A stretch of DNA of 58,905 bases, taken from positions 1 to 58,905 of the forward strand of contig CAZSDP010000029.1 in the NCBI GenBank assembly GCA_964605665.1. The letters run 5' to 3'. The first letter of the stretch is position 1; each line of letters opens with the position of its first letter. A program made the position numbers and the translations under genes. This document shows positions 49,175 through 58,601 of the stretch, in pieces. The notes beneath the pieces are model-generated. The model was not told where the DNA came from, made no database searches, and saw nothing but the letters and a program-made list of their open reading frames with translations. This DNA comes from CAZSDP01 sp964605665 (GTDB taxonomy: Bacteria > Planctomycetota > UBA8108 > UBA1146).

Positions 49175-52030
49175 ACTCACCCGATAGACCCACACCACCT
49201 GAAGAGATCTCAAAAGAACCAAAACGAGACTCCACCGATGAGTCGAAGGTGGAGAAGCCACCGAGAACGAGTTCCTCGAGAGAGGAAAACTCCTACCGGT
49301 CTCGATCCGCTCCAGGAGGTCACAGACAACGCGACGACCGACGACGTGATGACCGACGGTTCGGCGAGCGACAGCACGACAACCGACGACGCGACGATCG
49401 AAGATACGGTGAGCGACAACGCGACGACCGACGACGTGATGATCGAAGGTACGGCGAACGGCAACGCGACAACCGACGACACGACGATCGAAGATACGGT
49501 GATCGGCCGCACGGCGACCGGCGACGTGATGATCGAAGGTTCGGCGAACGGCAACGCGACAACCGACGACACGACGATCGAAGATACGGTGATCGGCCGC
49601 ACGGCGACCGGCGACGTGATGATCGAAGGTTCGGCGAACGNNNNNNNNNNNNNNNNNNNNNNNNNNNNNNNNNNNNNNNNNNNNNNNNNNNNNNNNNNNN
49701 NNNNNNNNNNNNNNNNNNNNNNNNNNNNNNNNNNNNNNNNGACCGGCGACGTGATGATCGAAGGTTCGGCGAACGACAGCACGACAACCGGCGACGCGAC
49801 GATCGAAGATACGGTGATCGGCCGCACGACGACCGGCGACGTGATGATCGAAGGTACGGCGAACGACAGCACGACAACCGGCGACGTGATGATCGACGGT
49901 TCGGCGAACGGCAACACGACAACCGACGACACGACGATCGACGATTCGGTGATCGACAACGCGATGACCGGCGACGTGATGATCGACGGTTCAGCGAACG
50001 GCAACACGACAACCGACGACACGACGATCGACGGTTCGGTGATCGACAACGCGATGACCGGCGACGTGATGATCGACGGTTCGGTGACCGGCAACGCGAC
50101 GACCGGCGACACGACGATCGACGATTCGGTGATCGGCAACGCGACGNNNNNNNNNNNNNNNNNNNNNNNNNNNNNNNNNNNNNNNNNNNNNNNNNNNNNN
50201 NNNNNNNNNNNNNNNNNNNNNNNNNNNNNNNNNNNNNNNNNNNNNNACCGACGACGCGACGATCGACGGTTCGGTGATCGGCAACGCGACGACCGACGAC
50301 GCGACGATCGACGGTTCGGTGATCGGCAACGCGACGACCGACGACGAGACGATCGACGATTCGGCGAGCGGCAACACGATGACCGGCGCTCCACTCGCGA
50401 CCCAAGAGGGGGAAGAAGCGATCGATCGGATCGACAACACCGTCAGCGATCAAGTCGGCAAGAGCAGCAAGGTCGAGGAAGCCACGAGCGGGAACATCGC
50501 CATCCGCGGCGACGACGAGAACCCACCGCCGCCGAACTCGAACCGATCGTAAAAAAGGACATCGAAGGAAACGAGCTCTCCGCCCGAGCAGCAGCAATCC
50601 ATCTACTCATCTGCTGGGATGGTCGTAAACGAACTCCGATGGAGGAGCTCCTCAGGACCTTCCTCCAGGAAACCCACCTCAGCAGATCGGACCGAGGATT
50701 CCTCACGGAACTCGTCTTTGGTGCGATCCGAATGCGCGGCACGTTGAGGGTGCTCTCCGAGCACTTCCTCACCCGTCCGATGATGGAAACCCATCGTTCA
50801 CTTCGCGCCGCACTCGCGATCGGTCTTTATCAGCGCGTCTACCTGCAGACTCCTCCCCATGCCGTCGTGGATGCGACAATCGAAGCATGGAGATCGTTGG
50901 GAGCGATCCCTGGCCGAATCGACCAAGTCGATGGCGCTGCGGGGCTCCTCAATGCGGTCCTGCGACGCGCCTGTGAAGTCATCCAACACGTCCCCAGCGA
51001 AACGGAACCCACCGCAAAGGAGCAGACCCAGGTCATTCGAGCCAATCGAGCTTGGGTTCGCATTGAAGGGCTCCAATTACCCTCTGAACCACACTGGGAA
51101 CTTCTCGGTGCTCAGTATTCACACCCTCCAGAGATGGTCCGTCTATGGTTGGAGCGATTTGAAGAAGCAACGATTCGAGAGATCCTCGATCGCAACAACC
51201 AGACTCCTTCCCTCTTCCTCGCGGTCCGCTCAGACCAGGAGCTCGAGTCATTCCTTCGAGTCATGGGAGCCGGAGGCCTCGAAGCAGAGGTGGTCGGAGA
51301 TTCATCGCTTCCAAGCATCTGCGTCAAGACCCCGACTCCCATCGAACAGATTCCTGGCTACGCAAACGGAGAGTTTTGGGTTCAAGATCGCACCGCACGT
51401 CGGCTCGCAGCGATGCTTCCGCAACGAGAAGGGGACAGCCTCCTCGATCTCTGTGCAGCACCAGGTGGGAAGCTCGCGACGCTCCTCGACCGAGGCGGAA
51501 TTTCCGAAGCGATCGCCTGCGATGTTTCTGAATCGAAGCTACGCCGCATCGCTGAAAACTTAGTCAGACTTCGATTCGATCCCAGCGGTAGAACTCCTCG
51601 TCCAGTAGGGACGCGCACCAATGAGCCGCCTCTCGCCAAAGTTGGCTTAACCTGTGTCCCACGAGAATCAGAACGATTGCGCTTTGACCGCAAGTTCGAC
51701 CAGATCATCGTCGACGCACCCTGTTCAAACACCGGCGTCTTGAACCGCAGGCATGAAGCTCGGTGGCGCTTTCTGCCCGAAGAGGTTCGAGCTCTCACCC
51801 GAATCCAACATGGCTTGCTGGAAGCAGCGGTTCGTCATCTGGCGGCAGGAGGTGATTTGCTCTACACCACCTGTTCATTAGAGCCATCGGAAAACGCTGC
51901 GATCGTCTTCGAGGTGCTCAGTCGTCACACCGATCTCCGTCTTGTCGAAGAGATGGAGATCCTCCCTGGGGATGAGGGTGGTGACGGTGGATATGGCGCC
52001 CTCCTGAAGCGTGATCACGGCGGCTGGTGA
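49171..52030 (+). CDS. rsmB: 16S rRNA m5C methyltransferase RsmB with N-terminal Arg/Asp repeat domain
   Basis: One gene interrupted by two 100-N gaps. The first 45 residues are hydrophilic, followed by about 350 residues of a 15-residue repeat (RRRDDRRFGERQRDN type). Next comes the NusB-like domain (ARAAAIHLLICWDG, TELVFGAIRMRGTL, INAVLRR-like LLNAVLRRACE). The methyltransferase domain has LLDLCAAPGGKLATLL, DAPCSNTGVLNRRHEARW (catalytic Cys) and TTCSLEPSEN (second Cys). RsmB methylates C967 of 16S rRNA. The start ATG overlaps the fmt stop (ATGA). Usual RsmB is about 430-450 residues, so the repeat domain is an addition of unknown role. Confidence 0.9.
49641..49740. other. Assembly gap (100 N) in the rsmB repeat
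   Basis: Aligning the edges to the repeat gives a missing length of 10 plus a multiple of 45; 55 fits the local 90-bp pairing. The frame is preserved. Confidence 0.8.
50147..50246. other. Assembly gap (100 N) in the rsmB repeat
   Basis: The edges join in phase with zero missing bases, so the true length should be a multiple of 45, possibly zero. The nominal 100 breaks the frame artificially. Confidence 0.8.
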
Positions 52031-52031
52031 G

Positions 52032-53483
52032 TCATCGCATCTCTTCCAAGTGCTCGGCAAGCTCAGGGAACCGATCAATCAACCGATCTTGCCAATGATC
52101 GATCTCTCTTCTGCGGTCCGAAGCGTTACGAATCCGAAGTTCAATAAATGGCATCGCCACTTGATCAACCCAGGTGGTGGAGGCCCGCGACAACGAGTTC
52201 CAGACTGCGGAAGCAAGATGGGCCTCGAGAACTCGGTCACGATCTGGATTTCTCGCGATTTCCTCCCCAATCCGTTCCCAAGCGCGCGGATCCTCGATCC
52301 TCCCCAGGGAGAGAAACGCTTGAGCACGTAGTGAAGAATCGGATTCGAGATCAGCGACCTCCGTCAGAAACTCCACCGCCTCTTGTCGGAAAGTCGACGG
52401 GAGAATGGAAGAGCCTCTGACATCCGATGGAAAACCGATCAAAACCTGACGACGAACATCCCCGCGTTTCGACTGACGAAAAGTCTCGATCAAGACTGTC
52501 GGATCACGTTGCCCCAGCACCGTCCACGCATTATGAAGTCTCGCCTCAGGCCACCGGTCATAGAGTCCAAGCAGCCACTGCGAAACCTGGTCTGGGGAAC
52601 TCACCTCCAACAAGGCGGCGACGATTCCCCAGCCCAGGCGGTTTCGGTACTCTTGCGACTCGAGATCGAGTGCGAGCAGGATCTCCTCGAGGTATTCCTG
52701 TGGATCGAAGCTCAAGAGTGCCTCGATCGCACATCTTCTGACCTCGCGATGAGAGTCGGAAAGCCACTCGACGAATCGATCGGGGTCACGATGGAGAAGG
52801 AGATAGAGCGAACAGATTGCGCGAGCGACTTCAAGTTGATCGTCCGTGGGGAGGCCTGCACGAATGAGCTCGACGACCCGTTCGAGATGGCTTCGCTCGG
52901 TTCGGGCGGAGTGCTGCAAGATCTGAAGAATCGAGCGGGCGGCATCGGGTGAAATCATGATCCAATCGAGCCAACTCTCCAGACGCTCATCGCTGACTGA
53001 CGATTGCGCTCGGGCTGCCAGCTCTGCCAGAACCCAGGTTGCCCCGATCAAGATCTGTTGCTCTTCACCCTCGATCGCCGCATAGCAGTCTGACTCAACG
53101 GCAGCAAGAGTGTCCGAGCCGAGGAGCCGCTCTAACGCGCTCGATAACGATCGAGCTCTCTCGAGATCTCCGCTGCGAGCGATCTCTCGATAGACTTTTT
53201 GCCGATCGAGCCCACCCCGCGCCCACGATGGTTCTTCACCCGTCGCGGAGTTTTCACTTGTAGACCTGTTCTTTCGATCGACCTGCGAGTTCTCCGGCGA
53301 AGGTGTGACGTCACTCTGGTTCTCGATCGATGAGCCCTCGACCCCTTCTCCTTGAGTCTGACTGCCGAACTCAGCTTCTCGTTTGTCTAGTAGTGAATTG
53401 AACCAATGCGATGTCGACAAGACGATCACAAGAAGCAAGACAACGCTGAGTAGAGCAACGGGGACGATCCTCTCGCGCATCAT
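52032..53483 (-). CDS. Membrane-anchored HEAT-like repeat protein
   Basis: A 483-residue protein with an N-terminal transmembrane helix (VPVALLSVVLLLVIVLS), a Ser/Glu-rich linker and helical repeats of HEAT type (WLSDSHREVRRCAIEALLSF, LRAQAFLSLGRIEDPRAWERI). Such repeats form protein-binding solenoids. I do not know its partner. ATG 53483 begins one base after the stop codon of the gene at 53485-54066, so the two are coupled. It ends two bases from the convergent rsmB stop. Confidence 0.75.
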   Translation of the reverse strand: MMRERIVPVALLSVVLLLVIVLSTSHWFNSLLDKREAEFGSQTQGEGVEGSSIENQSDVTPSPENSQVDRKNRSTSENSATGEEPSWARGGLDRQKVYREIARSGDLERARSLSSALERLLGSDTLAAVESDCYAAIEGEEQQILIGATWVLAELAARAQSSVSDERLESWLDWIMISPDAARSILQILQHSARTERSHLERVVELIRAGLPTDDQLEVARAICSLYLLLHRDPDRFVEWLSDSHREVRRCAIEALLSFDPQEYLEEILLALDLESQEYRNRLGWGIVAALLEVSSPDQVSQWLLGLYDRWPEARLHNAWTVLGQRDPTVLIETFRQSKRGDVRRQVLIGFPSDVRGSSILPSTFRQEAVEFLTEVADLESDSSLRAQAFLSLGRIEDPRAWERIGEEIARNPDRDRVLEAHLASAVWNSLSRASTTWVDQVAMPFIELRIRNASDRRREIDHWQDRLIDRFPELAEHLEEMR

Positions 53484-53484
53484 T

Positions 53485-54066
53485 TCAAGGTGTCGAATCT
53501 GATTGTGGAGCACAAGTTTGATCGAGCAAAGCGGTGAGCTGAGTCTCGATGATGTCATTACTGATCTCTTCACAGCTCTCCGAACCGACGATCCAGCTCC
53601 ACAATCCTGTCGTGCGCTTGCAAGCGTAGTAACGTCGACGATCATGCGCCTCTCCGATTTGGCTCACATAGTGATCCGCTTTCGGAACGATCGGATTGAA
53701 GCGAAGTCCGGTGGTGGTCCATTCGGGGCAACTTCCCGCACTCACTCGAGTGACGGTGAGTCCATGAGCATTGAGCGTCTCCCCACTGCTGCAATCGATT
53801 CTCGTCGGGCTGCTCTTTGGAGCTCGCTCGACGATGTTCGGATCTCTCCCTTGATGAGGACAGTCTCCCGGAGGTGGGTTTTGCCCCAACAACGAAGAGG
53901 GGAGAAGTGAGTAGCAAAGCAGTGCCAGAGGGAGCACGAGCAGCAGCAGAATCTGACGCGTCGAATAAGGGGAGATGAAGAGTGAAAACAGCGGACTCAA
54001 CGATGCTGTAGACGCTTGCGCAACGTTACGAGATCTGACGGGGATTTGGTTTTGTGATCCTTGCAT
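53485..54066 (-). CDS. Hypothetical secreted or anchored Cys-containing protein
   Basis: A 193-residue protein I do not recognise. One hydrophobic segment (QILLLLVLPLALLCYSLL) lies near residues 38-56. The exported part has several Cys (GDCPHQ, IDCSSG, GSCPEW, YACKRT, ESCEEI, QTCAPQ), an even number suggestive of disulfides, and the motif HDRRRYYACKR. Its start ATG 54066 follows AGAGAGGG. It is coupled to the HEAT-like protein, so they may form one extracytoplasmic unit. Confidence 0.6.
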   Translation of the reverse strand: MQGSQNQIPVRSRNVAQASTASLSPLFSLFISPYSTRQILLLLVLPLALLCYSLLPSSLLGQNPPPGDCPHQGRDPNIVERAPKSSPTRIDCSSGETLNAHGLTVTRVSAGSCPEWTTTGLRFNPIVPKADHYVSQIGEAHDRRRYYACKRTTGLWSWIVGSESCEEISNDIIETQLTALLDQTCAPQSDSTP

Positions 54067-54180
54067 GAAAACCCTCTCTACGCGACCACACCGGCACTAT
54101 CGTCGTGTCGTCTCAATCGCTCGATCATGGTGCCGACACGATTTCGACGGCGGCACGACCTCAAAGGTCACATGGCACAA

Positions 54181-54269
54181 GATGAACGACACGGCACAAG
54201 ATGAACGACACGGCCTAAAATGAACGACACGGCCGATGATGCGCGACGCGGTAGAAAATGAACCGGCGG
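54181..54269. repeat. 19-bp degenerate tandem repeat
   Basis: Unit GATGAACGACACGGCACAA, about 4.7 copies at 19-bp spacing (54181, 54200, 54219, 54238, 54257), with growing divergence to the right. It is preceded by a half-matching copy (CATGGCACAA). Confidence 0.85.
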
Positions 54270-54350
54270 TCGCCGATGACTAGGCCCGCTCGCGATTTTC
54301 AGGAAGCAATCGACATGCCGTCCAGCGGCAGCGAAATAGAGGGGAAAGAC

Positions 54351-54473
54351 GTCGATTTCTCTCGACCGATCAGTCCGGTCGCGGACGGCGGACGCCCTCA
54401 CTATCGCATCCGGTCGATCGGATCGATCGGGTCCAACCCCCGCACCCCATCTCGTCGCGAAAGAGAAATCGAC
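54351..54473. other. Possible structured RNA or long inverted repeat
   Basis: GTCGATTTCTCT (54351-54362) is exactly complementary to AGAGAAATCGAC (54462-54473). Inside, GACCGATC can pair with GATCGGGTC with one bulge. This could form a branched structure upstream of the gene at 54553. No known RNA family is recognised. Confidence 0.35.
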
Positions 54474-54552
54474 CGAACTTCCTTCCAGCTCATCGTTGCA
54501 ATGAGCCCCGCGATGCCTTTCGATTGCGGGCGTCATTGTGAAGGGAGTCGTC

Positions 54553-55767
54553 GTGAGTCTTCACCCACTTTCGGTCACGTCTGGTGCAAGCCGTGGTGTG
54601 GCGAGTGAGCACCCTGGGAACAGGCCTCGCCGCCAGCTGCGATTGCGGGCCAATTGCCAGGCCGTACTCGCTGGTTGGTTCGCTCTCGCTCTCGCCAACC
54701 CTCTCCCAGACGCCACCGCTCAACCGCCTCTCCCTCTGCATCCGGCGGTCGAAATCGCCGCCCAGAACGATGCCTCCGAAGACGATGCCTCCCCGCGAAA
54801 AGCGCTGACCACAGAAGAACTGTCCACGCTGGCAGAACAGCTGGTTCTCGGGGACCAGAATGCAGAGGCCACCCTCCGTAACCAGGGAGCGTCGATCATC
54901 CCTCGGCTTCGTCCATTGATCCCGACCGAGTCGCAAAGTGCTCTCGACGCTCTCATCGAGGCAATCGCCCTCGAAGCGATCCGGCTCTCCCTCGTCAACG
55001 AAGGAGACGTGAGATACCGCGGCCAGTTCGCCGCCCTCCGCGACCTCGGCCCCGAGGGCGCCCTCGTGATGCTGAGGCTCTTCTCCGACGAAGACCAACT
55101 GCGTGGAATCCGAGCACGAGCCGCGACGGGGCTCGGGGATCTCGGCGGCACCGAGCAGATTCCCGCCCTGCAGAAAATCGCCGAGGACTATCTCTCTGAG
55201 GCATGGGTCGAGCGAGAGGCGGTCTTTCTGCTGGCCCGATTTGGGGATCGGGCGCGGGTTGACGATCGACTCGCGAGATTGAACCAAATCGCCGGGCAAA
55301 CCCCCTCATCCGCCACAATTCCCGAAATTTTGACCGCCCACGGCGAATTGGCGGAGGTTCACTACCGAATTTCCGAATATGACCGGGCAGTTTCCCACTA
55401 TTTGCAGAAACAAGCCCTTTTAGAGGAGATGAGCGAGCGAGTCCGCCCCGAGCTGAGGTCCGCCCTCCGCGACGAAATCGACCTCCTTCAGTACAACTTG
55501 GCGTGTTCTTTGTCGCTGGCGGGAAGAATCCCCGAAGCTTTTGCCGCTCTCGACCGATCGATGGAGAGTCGTGCCATCACCCTCGATATGGTGCGGACCG
55601 ACGGTGACCTGCGTGCCGTGCGGTCCGACCCGAAGTTCGAGATGTGGTGGAAAGATTGGGCAAACCGAAAGAGCGCTCTCTCCCCGGATCGAATTCCGGA
55701 TAACAAAGAGGGCGCAGAAGACCCTCCGACTGGAAACTCCCCGACTGGGGATCCTCGGACTGGGTAA
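54553..55767 (+). CDS. Exported HEAT/TPR-like repeat protein
   Basis: A 404-residue protein with a signal peptide (AVLAGWFALALANPLPDATAQ). HEAT-like repeats occur around residues 110-240 (YRGQFAALRDLGPEGALVML, RAATGLGDLGGTEQIPALQKI), then TPR-like helices (AHGELAEVHYRISEYDRAVSHYLQKQ, YNLACSLSLAGRIPEAFAALD). A C-terminal tail repeats PTG-x-[SD]P. The start is GTG 54553 with GGGAG five bases upstream, preferred over GTG 54538. It is probably a periplasmic scaffold; partner unknown. Confidence 0.75.
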   Translation: MSLHPLSVTSGASRGVASEHPGNRPRRQLRLRANCQAVLAGWFALALANPLPDATAQPPLPLHPAVEIAAQNDASEDDASPRKALTTEELSTLAEQLVLGDQNAEATLRNQGASIIPRLRPLIPTESQSALDALIEAIALEAIRLSLVNEGDVRYRGQFAALRDLGPEGALVMLRLFSDEDQLRGIRARAATGLGDLGGTEQIPALQKIAEDYLSEAWVEREAVFLLARFGDRARVDDRLARLNQIAGQTPSSATIPEILTAHGELAEVHYRISEYDRAVSHYLQKQALLEEMSERVRPELRSALRDEIDLLQYNLACSLSLAGRIPEAFAALDRSMESRAITLDMVRTDGDLRAVRSDPKFEMWWKDWANRKSALSPDRIPDNKEGAEDPPTGNSPTGDPRTG

Positions 55768-55837
55768 CCCTCGTTCTTCGATTTGTCCTGCATCCAACAC
55801 GGGTCCCAAACCCCAAATACGAGGGGACGGAGGATCA

Positions 55838-56167
55838 ATGTCGAAATCAGAACATACCTGCATCATCACTCTTCGCCTCCGGCAAGACCAAGGGGAAGAG
55901 GTCGAGGAGATGGAAGAGAATCTCCTACTCCCCCTGATCGAAGAATTCGAAACCGCCATCACCGAATCTGAGGTCGGTGAGTTTGAAGGTGACGACTTTG
56001 ATGGAACTTGGCACCAGCTGACCTTTGTCGGACCCGATGCCGACGAACTCCAGGAGGTCCTCGAAAGCGTCCTCTCCCTATCGACGCTCGCCCAGGATGC
56101 GCGCCTCGTCAAAAAGTACGGGAACATCGATGACCCCGAGGCAGAAGAGGTCGAGCTCGAATACTGA
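55838..56167 (+). CDS. Small acidic conserved protein, unknown function
   Basis: A 109-residue protein, likely cytoplasmic. It contains IITLRLRQDQGEEVEEMEE, VGEFEGDDFDGTWHQLTFVGPDADEL and ends with ARLVKKYGNIDDPEAEEVEL. The GPDADxL and KKYG parts recall small ferredoxin-like proteins of unknown role in other bacteria; I cannot name a family. GGAGG lies four bases before ATG 55838. A hairpin (GCTCGAAT/ATTCGAGC, 56154-56173) overlaps the stop codon, but no T run follows. Confidence 0.7.
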   Translation: MSKSEHTCIITLRLRQDQGEEVEEMEENLLLPLIEEFETAITESEVGEFEGDDFDGTWHQLTFVGPDADELQEVLESVLSLSTLAQDARLVKKYGNIDDPEAEEVELEY

Positions 56168-56487
56168 TTCGAGCCTCTCCCGGAACGGGAAGCTGCGGAA
56201 GGGTGCTCCCGAAGCCTCTTCCCCCTCGTTTGCCGCCAAGCCGAGCGAGCTCCTTCCGTCACCCCCCGAAACTCGGCGAACCGTTAAACGGTGCAGGAGA
56301 AGCCGTCGCCGTGAGGTGGAAGGCCTGACTTGTGCGCGCTCCCTCCTCATCTGCGACTGAAACCGCGGTGAACAGGTCGCACCTCTGGGACCGACACGCC
56401 TCTGAAGCTCTTTCAGCGATCAAGAGTCCCTGACTATCGGATAAATTCTCTCGGAATCCCGCGAAAACCGCGTCTCTCCGCCCCCCG
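56168..56487. other. Intergenic region, no gene seen
   Basis: About 320 GC-rich bases. It may contain the promoter of the acyltransferase gene and part of its unassigned 5' coding extension. No repeats seen. Confidence 0.45.
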
Positions 56488-58548
56488 ATGCTTCCGCCAC
56501 AAGTGCGCTTCGCCTACGATATTGGAGCAAGCCGGCACCGATCACCCTGGAGCGGCCTTTGGATCGATCTACGATTCAGGTCTCACCAGTTCCGATCGTT
56601 CCACAGAAAGGCGTTCGATTTGGGGAAGCGGTTGAGACAAGCCCGCCGACGACTGAGGAAATCGAAACAGGAAAACCCGTTTCGAATCAAGATTCCACGT
56701 CGTCGACTCAACGCACCATTGCGATGGCTCGTTCCAGTCCTGGAACGGGGCGCCGGTCTGCACAAACTCGCCGATGTCTATCACCACTCGGTGATGCTCT
56801 CCCAGACCGATGAGTTTTGGCGAGCCGGACTACGCTCGATGGAGATGTCCTATGAGATCGCGTCCGGCGACATCGAACGGATCCCCGCCGAAGGCCCCGT
56901 CGTCATCGTCGCCAACCATCCATTTGGCGGAATCGAAGGGTTGATTCTCGCTGATCTTCTCCGTCGCCGACGCGCCGATTCAAAAGTGATGGCGAGTTAT
57001 CTCCTCTCACGCATCCCCGAATTGCACGAGGTCTTCGTCCTCGTCGATCCATTCGAAGGCGACACCGCCGCTCGACGCAACTTGCGCGGGGTCCGTGAGT
57101 CGCTACGGTTCCTGCAAGACGGTCACGCCCTCGGAATTTTCCCGGCAGGCACCGTCTCCCATTTGCACTTGAGCCAGCGTGAAGTGAGTGATCCCGCCTG
57201 GAATCCTTCGACCGCATGGTTGGTTCGCCGATCGAAGGCAACCGTGGTCCCCGTTTACTTCCACGGTAAGAACAGCTCCTTCTTTCAGGCGGCGGGATTG
57301 ATCCATCCTTTCCTCCGTACTGCGCTCCTTCCTCGCGAGATGCTCCGAAAACGGAAGCTCTGCGCCCCGGTGCACATCGGTACACCGCTGAAGTGGGATA
57401 AACTCGAAGCATTCGACCGAGACGAAGATCTGATCGATTACTTGCGACTTCGTACCTATCTTCTTCGTTCGAAGGCGAAATCTGCGAGTCGCAAAGCGCA
57501 AAAGAAAAAGCGCAAAGAGGCTGAGAGAGCGGCGAGTAGCAAACATCAACCGAAGAAGATCATCGACGCGATCGATCCCGATCTCCTCGCCGAAGAAGTG
57601 AACGCTCTTCCGAGTGATCAACGTCTCAGCGCCCAAGGCGAGCATGAAGTCTACTTCGCGCAAGCTGATCAAATCCCTCACTGCCTACAAGAGATCGGTC
57701 GCCTCCGTGAAGTGAGCTTCCGGGATGTGAATGAAGGCACCGGTGAATCGGTCGACCTCGACCGATTTGACCAACACTACATCCACCTCTTCTCCTGGAA
57801 TCGTGAACTCAAAGAAATTGTCGGCTCCTATCGGATGGGAAGAACCGATGAGATTCTGCGAGAGTACGACATCCATGGACTCTATACCCACACCCTCTTC
57901 GAATATGGTCGAGACCTGCTGGGACGAATCGGCAACTCACTCGAACTCGGGCGTAGCTTCGTCCGCCCCGAGTACCAGCGAAACTTCGCACCTCTCATGC
58001 TGCTGTGGCGCGGCATCGGCAAGTACATCGCGCGGTTCCCTCAGTACAAGACCCTCTTTGGAACGGTCAGCATCAACGCGGAGTATCAAAACATCTCCCA
58101 GCAATTGATCGCTTCCTTCCTCGAAGGGCAGGCATTCGATTCAGAGCTCGCGGCATTGATCCAACCGCGGCATCCCTTCAAACGTAAGGGCATTCCCGGA
58201 CTGGGAAAAAAGAACAAGAAGCTCCCCGATGGGCTTCGAAACATCCGCGAAGTCTCCGACTTGATCGCAGAAATCGAAGTCTCCCAGAAGGCGGTCCCAG
58301 TTCTCCTTCGTCAATATCTCAATCTCGGCGGCAAGGTGATCGGGTTCAATATCGATGCGAGCTTCGGTCATGTGCTCGACGGTCTCATCGTCATCGATCT
58401 CGAGCAAACAGAACCAAAGTTGCTCTCCTACTTCATGGGGGAAGAAGAAGCGCGAGGGTTCTTCGATTTCCACGGCCTACACCAAGAATCCGGCGACTCC
58501 GATCACACAGCATCTCCATCGTCCTCTTCTTCCGAACCGACACGATAG
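56488..58548 (+). CDS. OlsF-like bifunctional acyltransferase (PlsC-type + hemolysin/GNAT-type)
   Basis: A 686-residue protein. After a basic N-terminus, a PlsC-type acyltransferase domain occupies about residues 90-330, with ANHPFGGIEGLILADLL, in which the usual NHxxxxD is replaced by NH..GG.EG as in the OlsF group, and FPAGTVSHL. A Lys-rich linker follows. The C-terminal domain (about 380-650) is of the hemolysin/OlsB-like acyl-ACP N-acyltransferase type: EIGRLREVSFRDVNEGTG, LFSWNRELKEIVGSYRMGRTDEI, LELGRSFVRPEYQR. By analogy with OlsF it could make ornithine or other aminolipids in one chain. The start codon is uncertain. Confidence 0.82.
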   Translation: MLPPQVRFAYDIGASRHRSPWSGLWIDLRFRSHQFRSFHRKAFDLGKRLRQARRRLRKSKQENPFRIKIPRRRLNAPLRWLVPVLERGAGLHKLADVYHHSVMLSQTDEFWRAGLRSMEMSYEIASGDIERIPAEGPVVIVANHPFGGIEGLILADLLRRRRADSKVMASYLLSRIPELHEVFVLVDPFEGDTAARRNLRGVRESLRFLQDGHALGIFPAGTVSHLHLSQREVSDPAWNPSTAWLVRRSKATVVPVYFHGKNSSFFQAAGLIHPFLRTALLPREMLRKRKLCAPVHIGTPLKWDKLEAFDRDEDLIDYLRLRTYLLRSKAKSASRKAQKKKRKEAERAASSKHQPKKIIDAIDPDLLAEEVNALPSDQRLSAQGEHEVYFAQADQIPHCLQEIGRLREVSFRDVNEGTGESVDLDRFDQHYIHLFSWNRELKEIVGSYRMGRTDEILREYDIHGLYTHTLFEYGRDLLGRIGNSLELGRSFVRPEYQRNFAPLMLLWRGIGKYIARFPQYKTLFGTVSINAEYQNISQQLIASFLEGQAFDSELAALIQPRHPFKRKGIPGLGKKNKKLPDGLRNIREVSDLIAEIEVSQKAVPVLLRQYLNLGGKVIGFNIDASFGHVLDGLIVIDLEQTEPKLLSYFMGEEEARGFFDFHGLHQESGDSDHTASPSSSSSEPTR

Positions 58549-58601
58549 AAGCTGCCTCTCCAGAAGTGCCCGCTCACTTGATTCACACTACTTTGAGTCA
58601 G

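Larger units (their letters stand above)
49309..50400 (+). repeat. 45-bp tandem repeats encoding Arg/Asp-rich 15-mers
   Basis: About 20 visible units, often in 90-bp pairs (one unit with RRYGDRPHGD, one with RRFGERQRDN). Units vary at Phe/Tyr, Glu/Asp, Gln/Pro and His/Arg but keep DDRR-[FY]-G. All six frames stay open through the array because of its composition, so the other long frames here are artefacts. Confidence 0.93.
54067..54552. other. Divergent intergenic region with repeats and a long inverted repeat
   Basis: About 490 bases with a 19-bp degenerate tandem repeat (54181-54269) and a 12-bp inverted repeat spanning 54351-54473. No open frame here is convincing. Confidence 0.55.

Noticed and set aside
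49210..50394. Very long open frames on both strands through the rsmB repeat
   Set aside because: The 45-bp repeat keeps all frames open. Only the plus-strand frame joins fmt by ATGA and runs into the RsmB domains.
55420..56262. 280-codon minus-strand frame
   Set aside because: Ser/Arg-rich shadow across two plus-strand genes with good ribosome binding sites.
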